Positions 36,393-45,069 of a stretch of 64,000 nucleotides of DNA are shown here, in pieces. Numbering within the stretch: position 1 is the first letter of the stretch; each line of letters opens with the position of its first letter. Origin of the DNA: Tahibacter amnicola (GTDB lineage: Bacteria; Pseudomonadota; Gammaproteobacteria; Xanthomonadales; Rhodanobacteraceae); the NCBI RefSeq assembly GCF_025398735.1, contig NZ_CP104694.1:5359465-5423464 (forward strand), written 5' to 3'. The notes below the pieces were generated by a model. The model was not told the origin of the DNA. It made no database searches and was given only the letters and a program-made list of their open reading frames with translations. Made by a program: the position numbers and the translations under genes.

Positions 36393-36462
36393 GCGCGGGG
36401 TGCCCGATCCCATCCGGGCACCCCGCGCGATGGAGTGCCCTGCGCGCTTGCAACGCGCAGGG
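36393..36462. repeat. Two adjacent perfect palindromes between RAYT and collagenase genes
   Basis: GCGCGGGGTGCCCG (36393-36406) pairs with CGGGCACCCCGCGC (36415-36428), a 14-bp stem with an 8-base loop. CCCTGCGCG (36438-36446) pairs with CGCGCAGGG (36454-36462), a 9-bp stem with a 7-base loop. They lie 9 bases apart, downstream of the collagenase stop and upstream of the RAYT start. They may end the collagenase transcript or be REP-type elements that belong to the RAYT. No U-tract is present. Confidence 0.55.
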
Positions 36463-36483
36463 CTGTCATGCGGCTGGGCCGGC

Positions 36484-39359
36484 TCAGAACGACGTTGACA
36501 CCTGTACCCCCGAAAACGCCTGATGCGCATGCAGGCTGATATACAGATAGCCGGCTGGCGGGTTGTTCACCGTGATGGATTCGGTGTTGGTCGTGGTGAT
36601 GGAACGCTGCGTATAGCTGGCCGTGGTGGCCCAGCTGGAAGCGCTGTAGTAGAGATCCGCATCGCCACTGCCACCGGAGGTCGTGATGCGCAGCTGCGCC
36701 GTTCCCGCGGGAACGTTCACGAAGAAGTAGGCGTAGTTGCCCAGCGTCGCCGCGATATTGCTGCGTTTGCAGTTGCGACCCAGTTCGTCCGGTCGTTGCA
36801 GGGTGCACTCGGGCAAGCTGCTGACGCTGTAGCTGGCAACAAGGCTTGCTCCCGTATAGGCGGAATAGCCCAGGAGTCGCACGTAGTAGGTGCCGGCCTG
36901 CGGCGCTGCGACCGTGCAGACTTCGGCGTTGGCGTTGCCGCGCGAGCTGCAGTCGAAGGTCGTACTGGTCGGTGCCGAACCCAGGCGGGTGTAGAGGTCC
37001 ACATCGCCAGTGCCGCCGCTGGTTTCAAAACGCAGGTTCGACGCGCCCGCCGGCACCTGGATGGTGAAGATGCGCTCCGATCCCTGTGCGCCGGACAGAT
37101 TGCCCGCGGGCACACCATTCTGCAGCACGGTCGACATGCCGCCACTGGTGACCGTCACGGTCTTGGTCGTACTGGCGGTTGCGCCACGATTATCCGTGAC
37201 GGTGAGCTTGACCGAGTAGGTTCCCGGGGCCGCATAGGCCTTGGACGGATGGGTCGCCGTCGACGTCGAGCCATCACCGAACTCCCAGCGACGCGATGCG
37301 ATGCTGCCATCCGGATCGCTGGAGCTGTCGGTGAAATTCACCGTGAGGCCGCTGCTGGTGAAGCCGAAACCCGCCACCGGCGGCTGGTTTCCGGTGGTGC
37401 ATCCCGGTGCGGTCGGCGTGGCCACGCAGGTCAGCCAGGTGCGGAACTCCGCGTCGTAGCGGCTGCCGATGCCGCTCATGAAGCTGGTGTAGCCGGCGTA
37501 GTTGCCGGGACGGAAGTAACCGACGATCGAGGTGACATCAGCGCGATGCTTCTCGAACAGGAAGCGGGATGCCAGGTAGCCCCAGCGATAGACGCGTGTC
37601 TGGCCGCTGCTGTAGTCGTTCTGGAACACCGTGCTCAGCGGATAGGTGCCCGCCGCGGCTTCCTCGACGGCGCCGGTATACGTCAGGTTGCGATACGAAT
37701 AGGACATGTACTCGGCCATGCCCTCGATCCACCACACCGTCTTCTTGTTCTCGGTGCCGTCGGTGAAGTCGCCATACATGTTGAAACGGCCGTCGAGGTA
37801 GTGCACGTATTCGTGCGTCAGGTTCCAGATTTCGAAGGCGGGCCGCGCCCACTCGGCTTCATAGGCGATGAAGCGCGCCTGGTTGGTGGTGGACGACGGA
37901 TCGCCCTCCAGGTACATGCCGCCATTGTTGGTATCAATGCCATACAGCGCGCCGGCATAGGTGCGGTAGTCGCGGCTGGAGTCGAACACCACCATTTCCA
38001 GCGCGCTGTTGTTGTCGTTTGCAACGGCAACACGGCCGGTCGCGAGCTGGTTGTGGAAGTAGGTTTCCTGTCCGCCGACCGTGGTGCAGGCCGAGGCGAG
38101 CTCGGAGGTGTTCATCGACTGGGCGCGGATACGCAGTGTGGCACTGCAGGTGTAGGAGACCGGCAGCACCGCCGCGGAAAGACGGTTCTTGTAGTCGCAG
38201 AGGTTGTAGTAGCTGCAGTTGCTCTTGTCGAACTCGTCGACCATTTCGCCCAGGCCGACCCACAGGGGCGCCGTGGTGCCGGTAATGGTGGTGCGATCGG
38301 CCAGTGCCTTCACGCGCCCCTGCACCTTGGTCTTGAGCGCACCGCTGTACTGGAGGAAACGGGCGAGTTCACGGCCGGCATTGGCGGCGAGGTAGTCATC
38401 GTCCGTGCCGAACAGGCCGAACTGGCGGTTGGCGAAGTCGTACAGCGTGTCGACGATCGAGCTGTCGGACTGCACCAGCGTTCGGAAATTGTCGAGGTAG
38501 TGGCCGCGGAACACCACGATGTAGCAGTTGTTGACCGCCACCTTCATCCAGTACGAGCTGCTGAACGCCGTGGTGTAGCTGTTGAGCAGACGCTTGATCA
38601 CCGGCAGGTAGCGCGCGTTTTCGCCGGAGCTGTCGAGCAGGGTGACGAACTCGGCGAGGACTTCGCCATGGGCGTCATTGACCAGCGAGAATTTCGGATT
38701 CGCCGCAAAGGCATCCAGCGCCGGGCGGACCGCATCACGCAGCGCCGTACCGTAGGCGCCGATCGTCGCCGGATCGTAATACTGCACGTAGTAGCCGGCG
38801 CGCATGAACAGGATGAGCTGCAGGATGTTGCCGGCGTTGGTGCCGTCGTAGCTGCTGGCGGCGCTGCGCAGCGCGTTGGCGATGGTGACCATCTGCGCTT
38901 CGCGGAACGTGTAGTACGCCGTCGATCCCTTGAGGCTGAACAGCTTGTTGATGCAATCGGACGTCGCGCCTTTCACGGCCGTCACCAGGCCGGCGCCGCT
39001 CAGGGAGGAAAACTGTGCGGTGTCGCAGGCCGCTTCCGATGCCACGGAACTGCGTGCCGTGGCACTGGAGGGCATTGATGGGCGCGTCGGCAAGGCGCGC
39101 GATGCGGGCAGGTCGTAATCCTGGCGTGACGCCAGCGACGGCACCGACTGGGGGCGCGATCCGCTGCGCGACGAACGACGCCGTGGATATGCGCGCCATC
39201 CGCCTCGGCTTCCAGCGATGCGCTGCGTTGAACGGTAGCGGCCCGTGCCGTGTGGCTGGCGACATCCTGCGCCAATGACGGCGCGGCCGCGACCGCACTG
39301 GCCATCATGACGGTGCCGAGCAGGCGATGCATCGCCCTCGGCCGATTCTGCGTACTCAT
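36484..39359 (-). CDS. M9-type collagenase with PKD and two PPC domains; 5' frameshift
   Basis: The start MSTQNRPRAMHRLLG (ATG 39359) has a strong GGGAGG site and a signal peptide ending SLAQ. That frame is lost near 39150-39154 (a GGGGG run), and the rest of the protein is in another frame. The span is one base short of 958 residues. The body has an M9 N-terminal domain, the zinc site HEYVH (near residue 516) with WWIEGMAEYMSY supplying the third ligand, a PKD domain (PPVAGFGFTSS to TKTVTV) and two pre-peptidase C-terminal domains. Secreted collagenases of this type attack native collagen. The frameshift may be a sequence error. Confidence 0.85.
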
Positions 39360-39891
39360 ATTCCCTCCCACCTCGTCTGAGTATTTTTGGACAAGAGCCT
39401 CCCGCGCCGGCGTGTTCGCCGACGTTATTTCCCGTTCGTCGCAGGTCACTCTTGCAGGGCAGGCTAGGAGCCGCGTGGCGCATACGTCTTGGGCAAAAAT
39501 TCCGTGCGCATACGCCGGAATCGCCAAATAAGACGATTCGGTGACGGCGTGGACACTTTTTCTGCAACGCAATAAAAAAGGGGACGGAGGCGTTATTTTC
39601 CGGCGCGGATTTCCGCCACCGCCGGCTTCCCGCCGCACACGGTTGCGCACGTCGGCGCGGCGGCCACCTGCTCGCCGCGTCGGCGGCTGCTACGCAATCG
39701 CAGGTGCGTTAGCCGGGGATGTGACAAGGACAGACAGCAACGCGCACGCGTGGCTTCCGAAGCCGGCGGGGCGGCGCGAAATCCAGCCCCCTACGCGCGC
39801 AATGCGCACGGGACACCACCGCGGTGGCGCGACGGGTGGGGAGTGCCGGAACGATCCCTGGCGGCGTTCGGCCCGTGGGCGCGGGATTTCC
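39360..39891. other. Non-coding gap between collagenase and pssA genes
   Basis: This 532-base stretch has no convincing gene. It contains the collagenase promoter region (AT-richer around 39485-39600) and a 12-bp perfect palindrome CCACCGCGGTGG near 39816. A long open plus-strand frame crosses it but has no coding character and also runs against pssA. Confidence 0.4.
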
Positions 39892-40515
39892 CTACAGCTT
39901 GGGAATACGCAGCGTCTTGCTGATCATCAGCGATCCGGACAGGGCGTAGAGCAGGACCAGCGGGTGGAATCCCCAGGGACCCAGCTGGAACCCGCCCAGC
40001 CACAGGTCGGCGCCGCTCCTTCCCATCCATACCGCGACGCCGATGACGAGCACAAGGATCAGACTGGTCGGGATGGGCGTGCCTTCGAAGTACTTCACCT
40101 TGCCCGAATCCTGCGAAAGTGCCTCGGCCGTGATGTTGTAGCGGGCGAGGCGGCTGACGCCGCAACAGACGAAATAGCCGAGGACGATACAGTCCCAGAA
40201 TCCATTCATGCCAGCAGCGAAGGCGATCGCGGCCGGAGCCACGCCAAAGGAAATCACGTCGGCGAGCGAATCCAGCTCACGGCCCAGCGCCGACTGCTGC
40301 TGGCGCCAGCGTGCGATACGGCCGTCCAGCACATCAAAGACAAAGGCGGCAGGGATAAACGCCACGGCCAGCAGAAGGCTCACCTGCCGACCCGGCGACA
40401 GGCTCGCCATCGCCGCAAATACGGCCGCCATGCCGGAACCGGCGTTGGCCAGGGTGAACCAGTCCGCAAGGTGGAAACCGCGAATCATGGAAAAGTGATT
40501 TTTTTTCGTCGGCAT
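39892..40515 (-). CDS. pssA: CDP-diacylglycerol-serine O-phosphatidyltransferase
   Basis: This 207-residue integral membrane protein carries the CDP-alcohol phosphatidyltransferase signature DG-x2-AR-x8-G-x3-D-x3-D as DGRIARWRQQQSALGRELDSLAD (about residues 63-85, split here across the helix end), followed by VISFGVAPA. It should make phosphatidylserine, the precursor of phosphatidylethanolamine. An A8 run at codons 4-7 makes the exact start a little uncertain; MIRGFHLADWF (residue 10) is an alternative. It is a single gene. Confidence 0.9.
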   Translation of the reverse strand: MPTKKNHFSMIRGFHLADWFTLANAGSGMAAVFAAMASLSPGRQVSLLLAVAFIPAAFVFDVLDGRIARWRQQQSALGRELDSLADVISFGVAPAAIAFAAGMNGFWDCIVLGYFVCCGVSRLARYNITAEALSQDSGKVKYFEGTPIPTSLILVLVIGVAVWMGRSGADLWLGGFQLGPWGFHPLVLLYALSGSLMISKTLRIPKL

Positions 40516-41451
40516 CCCGTGCCCCCTTTCAGGTGTATCGCCCGATCCAGGCGCTCATCCTACACGCACCGCCGTGCAGGCGGGATGGGCGGCGGTGCCA
40601 GCCGCACCTTCCCGGGACACCCCGCGTTGCCGGCACCCACTGCCGGCACCCGCTGTGGCAGCGTCGGTGATCCACGGCGGACACGACCGTCACCCGCGCC
40701 CCTCGCCGGCCCGGACAGCCGCCTCGTCGTTCCCCGCATGAACGAACCACATACCCATTTGCAATCAAACGTAACGCCGCTACGCACGCCCGTCCCGCGC
40801 ATCGCCAGGAGCTTGCCGATACCACATCATTCACCTGTCTCGGCCACGGGCCGGCCGGGCGACAGGAGTACCGTGCAGTCTCGCCATTCCGCGTATGACC
40901 GTGCCGACACCGCATTGCGGTGGCCTGCGCCGCGCGCCATCCGACGGCATTGCGATGCAGGGCCCATCCCGGGCAAGCCGGATCGGCCTGCCGTGCTATC
41001 GCACCGCAGCAAGCACTTTGCAGACAGCTGTGTCAAAACTATAGGGATTTCGGCATGCCACAGGGCAGCGCTGACGCGCGTCGCGCCCGGTGATCCCGTT
41101 GCATCCGGTGACCTGGGGGCACGACCCGCACAGCTTCTCTGCAGCGACGCGGCAGGTAGTCATTCGCGGAACACCTGGCGTAGCACCGACGCGCCACGCA
41201 GCGCTGCGAAGGCCCGGCCGGCGCAGGCGCGTCGGCGGGATATGCACGGGTTCGGCCAGACTGCCGCATAGGGTAGGAGGCACGTCCAGACGTTGACGCA
41301 AACGCATCGCCGAACCGGCCCGGTGGCCGCCAACCGTAAGAACCAGGTACTTCTCCCTGCAGGCGGCCGGCAGTGACAGGAAACGGCATGACGCTATCGA
41401 CGCCGCAGCAACCGACAACATGCACAACGATTGCAGTACAGGAGATCTACC
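40516..41451. other. 936-base stretch without a recognisable gene
   Basis: Frames are open on both strands because of the GC content, but none resembles a protein I know or has a convincing Shine-Dalgarno. The stretch includes a tandem repeat of TGCCGGCACCC (40628-40638 and 40641-40651). It should hold the pssA promoter at its left end and the promoter of the oxygenase gene at its right end. A decayed gene or an RNA gene is possible. Confidence 0.4.
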
Positions 41452-42087
41452 GTGTCCGCGGATCAACCGCACATCGACATTTCGCCGCCGATATCCCGCG
41501 CGGAAGCCGTCGCCGTCGCCCTGGAGCGCCACGGATGGTGCTGCTACCCGGATTTCATTGATCCCGCGACCGTCATGGCGCTCGCCGCCGAATGCCAGGA
41601 GCTGGACCGTCGCGGCAACCTGCGCCCGGCGACGACCGGACGGGCCCCGGGCCGGCATGCCGGCGTCCTGCGCGGCGACCGCACCCATTGGTTTGAAGCG
41701 CCCGCGCTCAGCGACGCGCAACGCGTTCTGTGGGGCCGCCTGCAGGCGCTGCGGCATGTACTCAACCGGCGTTTGATGCTGGGCCTGGAAGAGCTGGAAG
41801 CCCACTACGCCCTGTACCCGCCGGGAGCCGGCTACGCCCGGCACTTCGACCGCTTCCGCGACGATGACGCGCGGGTAGTCTCCTCGGTCATCTACCTCAA
41901 TCACGACTGGAAGTCCGACGACGGCGGCGCGCTGCGCCTGCATCTGCCGGACGGTCCGTACGACATCGCCCCGCGCGGGGGCATGCTGGTGATGTTTCTT
42001 TCCGCGGAGATCGAGCACGAAGTGCTCCCGGCGCTCCGCAATCGCCTCAGCGTGGCCGGCTGGTTCCGGCGGCGCAGCCTGACCTAG
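41452..42087 (+). CDS. 2-oxoglutarate/Fe(II)-dependent oxygenase (SM-20/P4H-like)
   Basis: This 211-residue protein starts at a GTG; AGGAG at 41440-41444 is spaced 7 bases before it. The double-stranded beta-helix core has the iron ligands HFD (in YARHFDRF) and a distal His in IEHEVLPA, and the 2-oxoglutarate-binding Arg in NRLSVAGWF. YLNHDW and GGALRLHL are typical of prolyl-4-hydroxylase-like bacterial enzymes. The substrate is unknown; hydroxylation of a protein or proline-containing peptide is one option. It is a single gene convergent with the M35 protease. Confidence 0.88.
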   Translation: MSADQPHIDISPPISRAEAVAVALERHGWCCYPDFIDPATVMALAAECQELDRRGNLRPATTGRAPGRHAGVLRGDRTHWFEAPALSDAQRVLWGRLQALRHVLNRRLMLGLEELEAHYALYPPGAGYARHFDRFRDDDARVVSSVIYLNHDWKSDDGGALRLHLPDGPYDIAPRGGMLVMFLSAEIEHEVLPALRNRLSVAGWFRRRSLT

Positions 42088-42197
42088 CGATTTCCCGACC
42101 ACGGCCACGGAACCGTGGGCTACAGCGCCGTTCGTCGCGTTGCCAGCGTTTGGCGGGATCCGTCAGCGGGTTCCGGCGCCCCCGGGGACTACACACG

Positions 42198-42228
42198 CGA
42201 ACGGCGCAGGCATGGCCTGCGCCGTTCG
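42198..42228. terminator. Long perfect hairpin between convergent genes
   Basis: CGAACGGCGCAGGC (42198-42211) pairs with GCCTGCGCCGTTCG (42215-42228), a perfect 14-bp stem with a 3-base loop, between the stops at 42087 and 42284. There is no U-tract on either side. It probably serves both transcripts. Confidence 0.6.
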
Positions 42229-42283
42229 TCCGATCGCGCCTCTCCCACGCGATCGGCGGGCAATCCCTCGCCCGCTGCCGGGA

Positions 42284-43351
42284 TCAATTCCGCGGCGGCG
42301 TGTTCTCCGCGAAGTACTCGTGGCTGTCGGCGTTGTCCACCGCCCGGCTCGGACTGCTCAGGGCCAGGTTGTGCGCCGCCGTCTGGCCATAGGCGTGGTC
42401 ATCCGTACCACCCATCACCGTGAAGTGGCTGACTTCGTGCACCAACGTGCCGGCCTTGGAATCCGTGCCGGTATTGGGTGCCGACCAGAACGCGTTGCAC
42501 AGGTGGATGTTATACGGCTGGTTCGGATACACGTACGCGTAAGCGCTGTCATTGCAGTCGCAGTGGAAGGTGAACGGCTGCGAGCTGAACGCGTTGTAGA
42601 TGTTGCTAAAGTGCGAGCGCACCGTGGTGTAGCGCGAGCTGTTATAGGTGCCGAACCACCAGGTGTAGCGGCTGCCGACCGTACCGGCATTGAGATAGTT
42701 GCGAGAATTGCTGGCGTACGTCGTGCCCGAGTTGCGTGCCGTGATCAGCTGATTCTTGCGCGTCGTGCTGCAGCCAACGAAGCTGTTGGTGGCCGCACGG
42801 ACACCGACAGTCTGGTCCTTCTGCTCATCCAGCGCGTCCGGCGCGGCATCGACGAAGAACGTGGCTTCGGCGCCACCAACCTTGTCAAACGCCATCACAC
42901 CGGCCTGCACGCCACCCTTGGACGCCGCCGTCGCCTCAAACACGACGTCGGATGCCTGGCGCGCGTAGCTGACGCTGTACTGGCCGCCGCTACGCATGTC
43001 GTAGTACGCGGTCAGATCAACATCGGCAGAGATACTTTCACCAGCCTTGAGCGTGATGTAGTCGGCTGCCACCGGCTTGCCGCGCTTGACCATGCGCCCT
43101 ACAAATGGCACCGGCTTGCCGTTCTGGGTCACGTTGAACAGATCATTCGTCACACCTTCCAGCGGTGTCTGCCACTTCAGAATGTGAATCTCACCGGCCG
43201 TATTATTTGTCAGCGAATAGTGGACCGTACCGCTGCCAAAATCCTTTTGCGATGCTGCACCGAGCCGTAATTCCACACCGGCAGCCGACGCGGTTCCCGC
43301 CATACCCATACCCAACACAAACACGGCAAATCCTGCAGTCAGTTTCTGCAT
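42284..43351 (-). CDS. M35 (deuterolysin/peptidyl-Lys type) secreted metalloprotease
   Basis: This is a 355-residue protein. A signal peptide ends ASA. Residues 25-150 form an N-terminal beta-rich domain (VELRLGAASQK, HYSLTNNT) common in these enzymes. The C-terminal aspzincin domain has HEVSH (His305, Glu306, His309) followed by GGTDDHAYG, which supplies the Asp ligand and the conserved Tyr. This pattern matches peptidyl-Lys metalloendopeptidases of family M35. It is exported and should degrade external protein. It is a single gene with GGGG just before the ATG. Confidence 0.9.
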   Translation of the reverse strand: MQKLTAGFAVFVLGMGMAGTASAAGVELRLGAASQKDFGSGTVHYSLTNNTAGEIHILKWQTPLEGVTNDLFNVTQNGKPVPFVGRMVKRGKPVAADYITLKAGESISADVDLTAYYDMRSGGQYSVSYARQASDVVFEATAASKGGVQAGVMAFDKVGGAEATFFVDAAPDALDEQKDQTVGVRAATNSFVGCSTTRKNQLITARNSGTTYASNSRNYLNAGTVGSRYTWWFGTYNSSRYTTVRSHFSNIYNAFSSQPFTFHCDCNDSAYAYVYPNQPYNIHLCNAFWSAPNTGTDSKAGTLVHEVSHFTVMGGTDDHAYGQTAAHNLALSSPSRAVDNADSHEYFAENTPPRN

Positions 43352-43599
43352 GTCATGTCCCCACTATGGATGAATCGCCGCCCCCGCGGCGAACGGTGCG
43401 AACGCACCGCCGGTCGAGCGTATGCGGCACCGAACGGGCTAGCAAGTAGTAGATGTTGTGCGCCGCGGCAAATGGATCAGTCAAAATGTACCCAAGGCGA
43501 CAAACCCACCAGGGCCGACAAACCCGGCAGGCGTGATCCGCTCCGGTGCCAATTACCAGCCGCGTCACGCAATTGCCGGCGATTCAGTAAATAGCTGGC
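43352..43599 (-). promoter_or_regulatory. Upstream region of the M35 protease gene
   Basis: There is no gene between the M35 start and the terminator of the DUF1501 gene. On the minus strand TTGACT (plus coordinates 43479-43484) is a possible -35 element, but no well-spaced -10 was found. Confidence 0.3.
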
Positions 43600-43628
43600 A
43601 AAAAAATCCCCTCTCGCGACGAGAGGGG
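43600..43628 (-). terminator. Strong intrinsic terminator of the DUF1800-DUF1501 pair 1
   Basis: CCCCTCTCG (43608-43616) and CGAGAGGGG (43620-43628) form a perfect 9-bp stem with a 3-base loop. On the minus strand it is followed by ATTTTTT (43601-43607). It lies 42 bases after the DUF1501 stop at 43671. Confidence 0.9.
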
Positions 43629-43670
43629 AATCGGGGTTACCACAGGAAAATGGTTCCGTCCGCTAGGCCA

Positions 43671-45059
43671 TTACGGATTGAAAAAACCGAGATTGGACGT
43701 CGAGAATCGCCCCACGTTGGGGAAGATGTCGGTGATACCCGTTTCCGACAGACCAAACCAGCGCGCGAGCGTCGCCGAATACTGGTCGACGGCCATGGTG
43801 GGAATCAGCTGGCCGTAGCCCGCGTCGTCCGGATTATTGTTCTGCGCCAGCGAGGGCATGCGGCCGTAGAAGCGCTGGCCGCGCACCGCACCGCCCACCA
43901 CGAACTGGTGGCCACCCCAGCCATGGTCTGTACCGTCGCCATTGATCGACAAGGTGCGGCCAAAGTCAGAAGCCGTGAACGCGGTGACGTTGTTGGCAAC
44001 GTTCAGCTCGACCGTCGCGTCGTAGAACGCCTTGAGCGCTCCTGACAGCTCTTCCAGCAGCGCCGGATGCTGCGCGGTCTGATCACCGTGCGTGTCATAC
44101 CCGCCCTGGGCAACGAAGAAGATCTGGCGGCGCATGTCGAATACGTTCCGGGCCTTGATCAATCGCGCCACCATGCGCAACTGGCGTCCGAGGTCGGTAT
44201 CCGGGAACGCGGTGGTGAGGTTGCCCACCTGGTTGAGCGCGCTGCCGATGACTTCGTAGTTCGCGATCGCGCCGGTGACCTTGTTGGCGTAGGCGCGCTC
44301 GAAAACGTGCGCCTGCGTGCCGCTTTGCATCAGTGCATTGAACGCGGTGACGCCATCGTCATTGCCCCAGGAGTCCAGGTATCCGATCGGCTCGACGCCG
44401 TAGGAGCTCATGATGTACTGGTTGACCGTCTCGCCCCGCTGGAACAACGCCTCGCCACTGAGCGAGGTGAGCATCGACAGGTTCTGGTTCGGATTGCCGC
44501 TGTAGAGCATGTCGGCGACGCGACCGCCCCAGCCATTGGCATTGGGGTTGTCCGCGCGCGCGGTCTGCCAGAAATTGGCCTGGTCGTCGTGCGAGAACAA
44601 CTGCGGCGGAACCGGTACGGTCTGGGCCTGGTACTGCGGTTTCGTGATCGGATACAGCAGCGGCCCGACGTTGGCCATGACGGCGGCGCGGCCCGTGTTG
44701 AACAGGCCGGCCAGCTGCGACATCGACGGATGCAGGCCGTACTGCGCGCCGTCACCCGGCAGGCCGTCGGCGAGCGGATTGAGCGCCAGCAATTGCCCCT
44801 GCGGCACGGCCAGGGAACCGCGCGAGGCGGCATAGGTGGCGTAATGCGACGCGTCCCGCGGCACGATGGTATTGAAGCTGTCATTGCCGCCGTAGAGGAA
44901 GACGCAGACGAGCGCCTTGTAGTCCGGGAAGATCCCGCCATTGGTGTGCGCCGTCGCGGCACTCACCAGGCGCATCGAACCCAATGCGGAATACAGGCCC
45001 ACGCCACCCACGGTGGCATGGACGCAACGACGCAGGAAATCGCGACGATTCATGGCCAT
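43671..45059 (-). CDS. DUF1501 family Tat-exported protein, copy 1
   Basis: This 462-residue protein has a twin-arginine start (MNRRDFLRRCVHATVGGVG). DUF1501 belongs to the alkaline phosphatase/sulfatase-like superfamily; the family blocks FLYGGNDSFNTIVP, FSHDDQANFWQTA, QGGYDTHGDQ, TASDFGRTLS and TDHGWGGHQFVVGG are all present, with His/Asp residues that could bind metal. No activity is proven for the family. It starts 10 bases after the DUF1800 gene on the same strand, so the two are one operon. A paralogous pair lies upstream at 47040-50237. Confidence 0.9.
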   Translation of the reverse strand: MAMNRRDFLRRCVHATVGGVGLYSALGSMRLVSAATAHTNGGIFPDYKALVCVFLYGGNDSFNTIVPRDASHYATYAASRGSLAVPQGQLLALNPLADGLPGDGAQYGLHPSMSQLAGLFNTGRAAVMANVGPLLYPITKPQYQAQTVPVPPQLFSHDDQANFWQTARADNPNANGWGGRVADMLYSGNPNQNLSMLTSLSGEALFQRGETVNQYIMSSYGVEPIGYLDSWGNDDGVTAFNALMQSGTQAHVFERAYANKVTGAIANYEVIGSALNQVGNLTTAFPDTDLGRQLRMVARLIKARNVFDMRRQIFFVAQGGYDTHGDQTAQHPALLEELSGALKAFYDATVELNVANNVTAFTASDFGRTLSINGDGTDHGWGGHQFVVGGAVRGQRFYGRMPSLAQNNNPDDAGYGQLIPTMAVDQYSATLARWFGLSETGITDIFPNVGRFSTSNLGFFNP

Positions 45060-45069
45060 GTCCGTGTCC

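Noticed and set aside
39541-41271. A 576-codon plus-strand frame covering the gap, pssA and the next gap
   Set aside because: It runs antisense through pssA, has shuffled composition and no Shine-Dalgarno. It was not accepted as the gene that fills the two non-coding gaps.
43671-45059. Calling DUF1501 a sulfatase
   Set aside because: The superfamily link and the conserved His/Asp blocks fit, but the sulfatase formylglycine motif (C/S-x-P-x-R) is not present.
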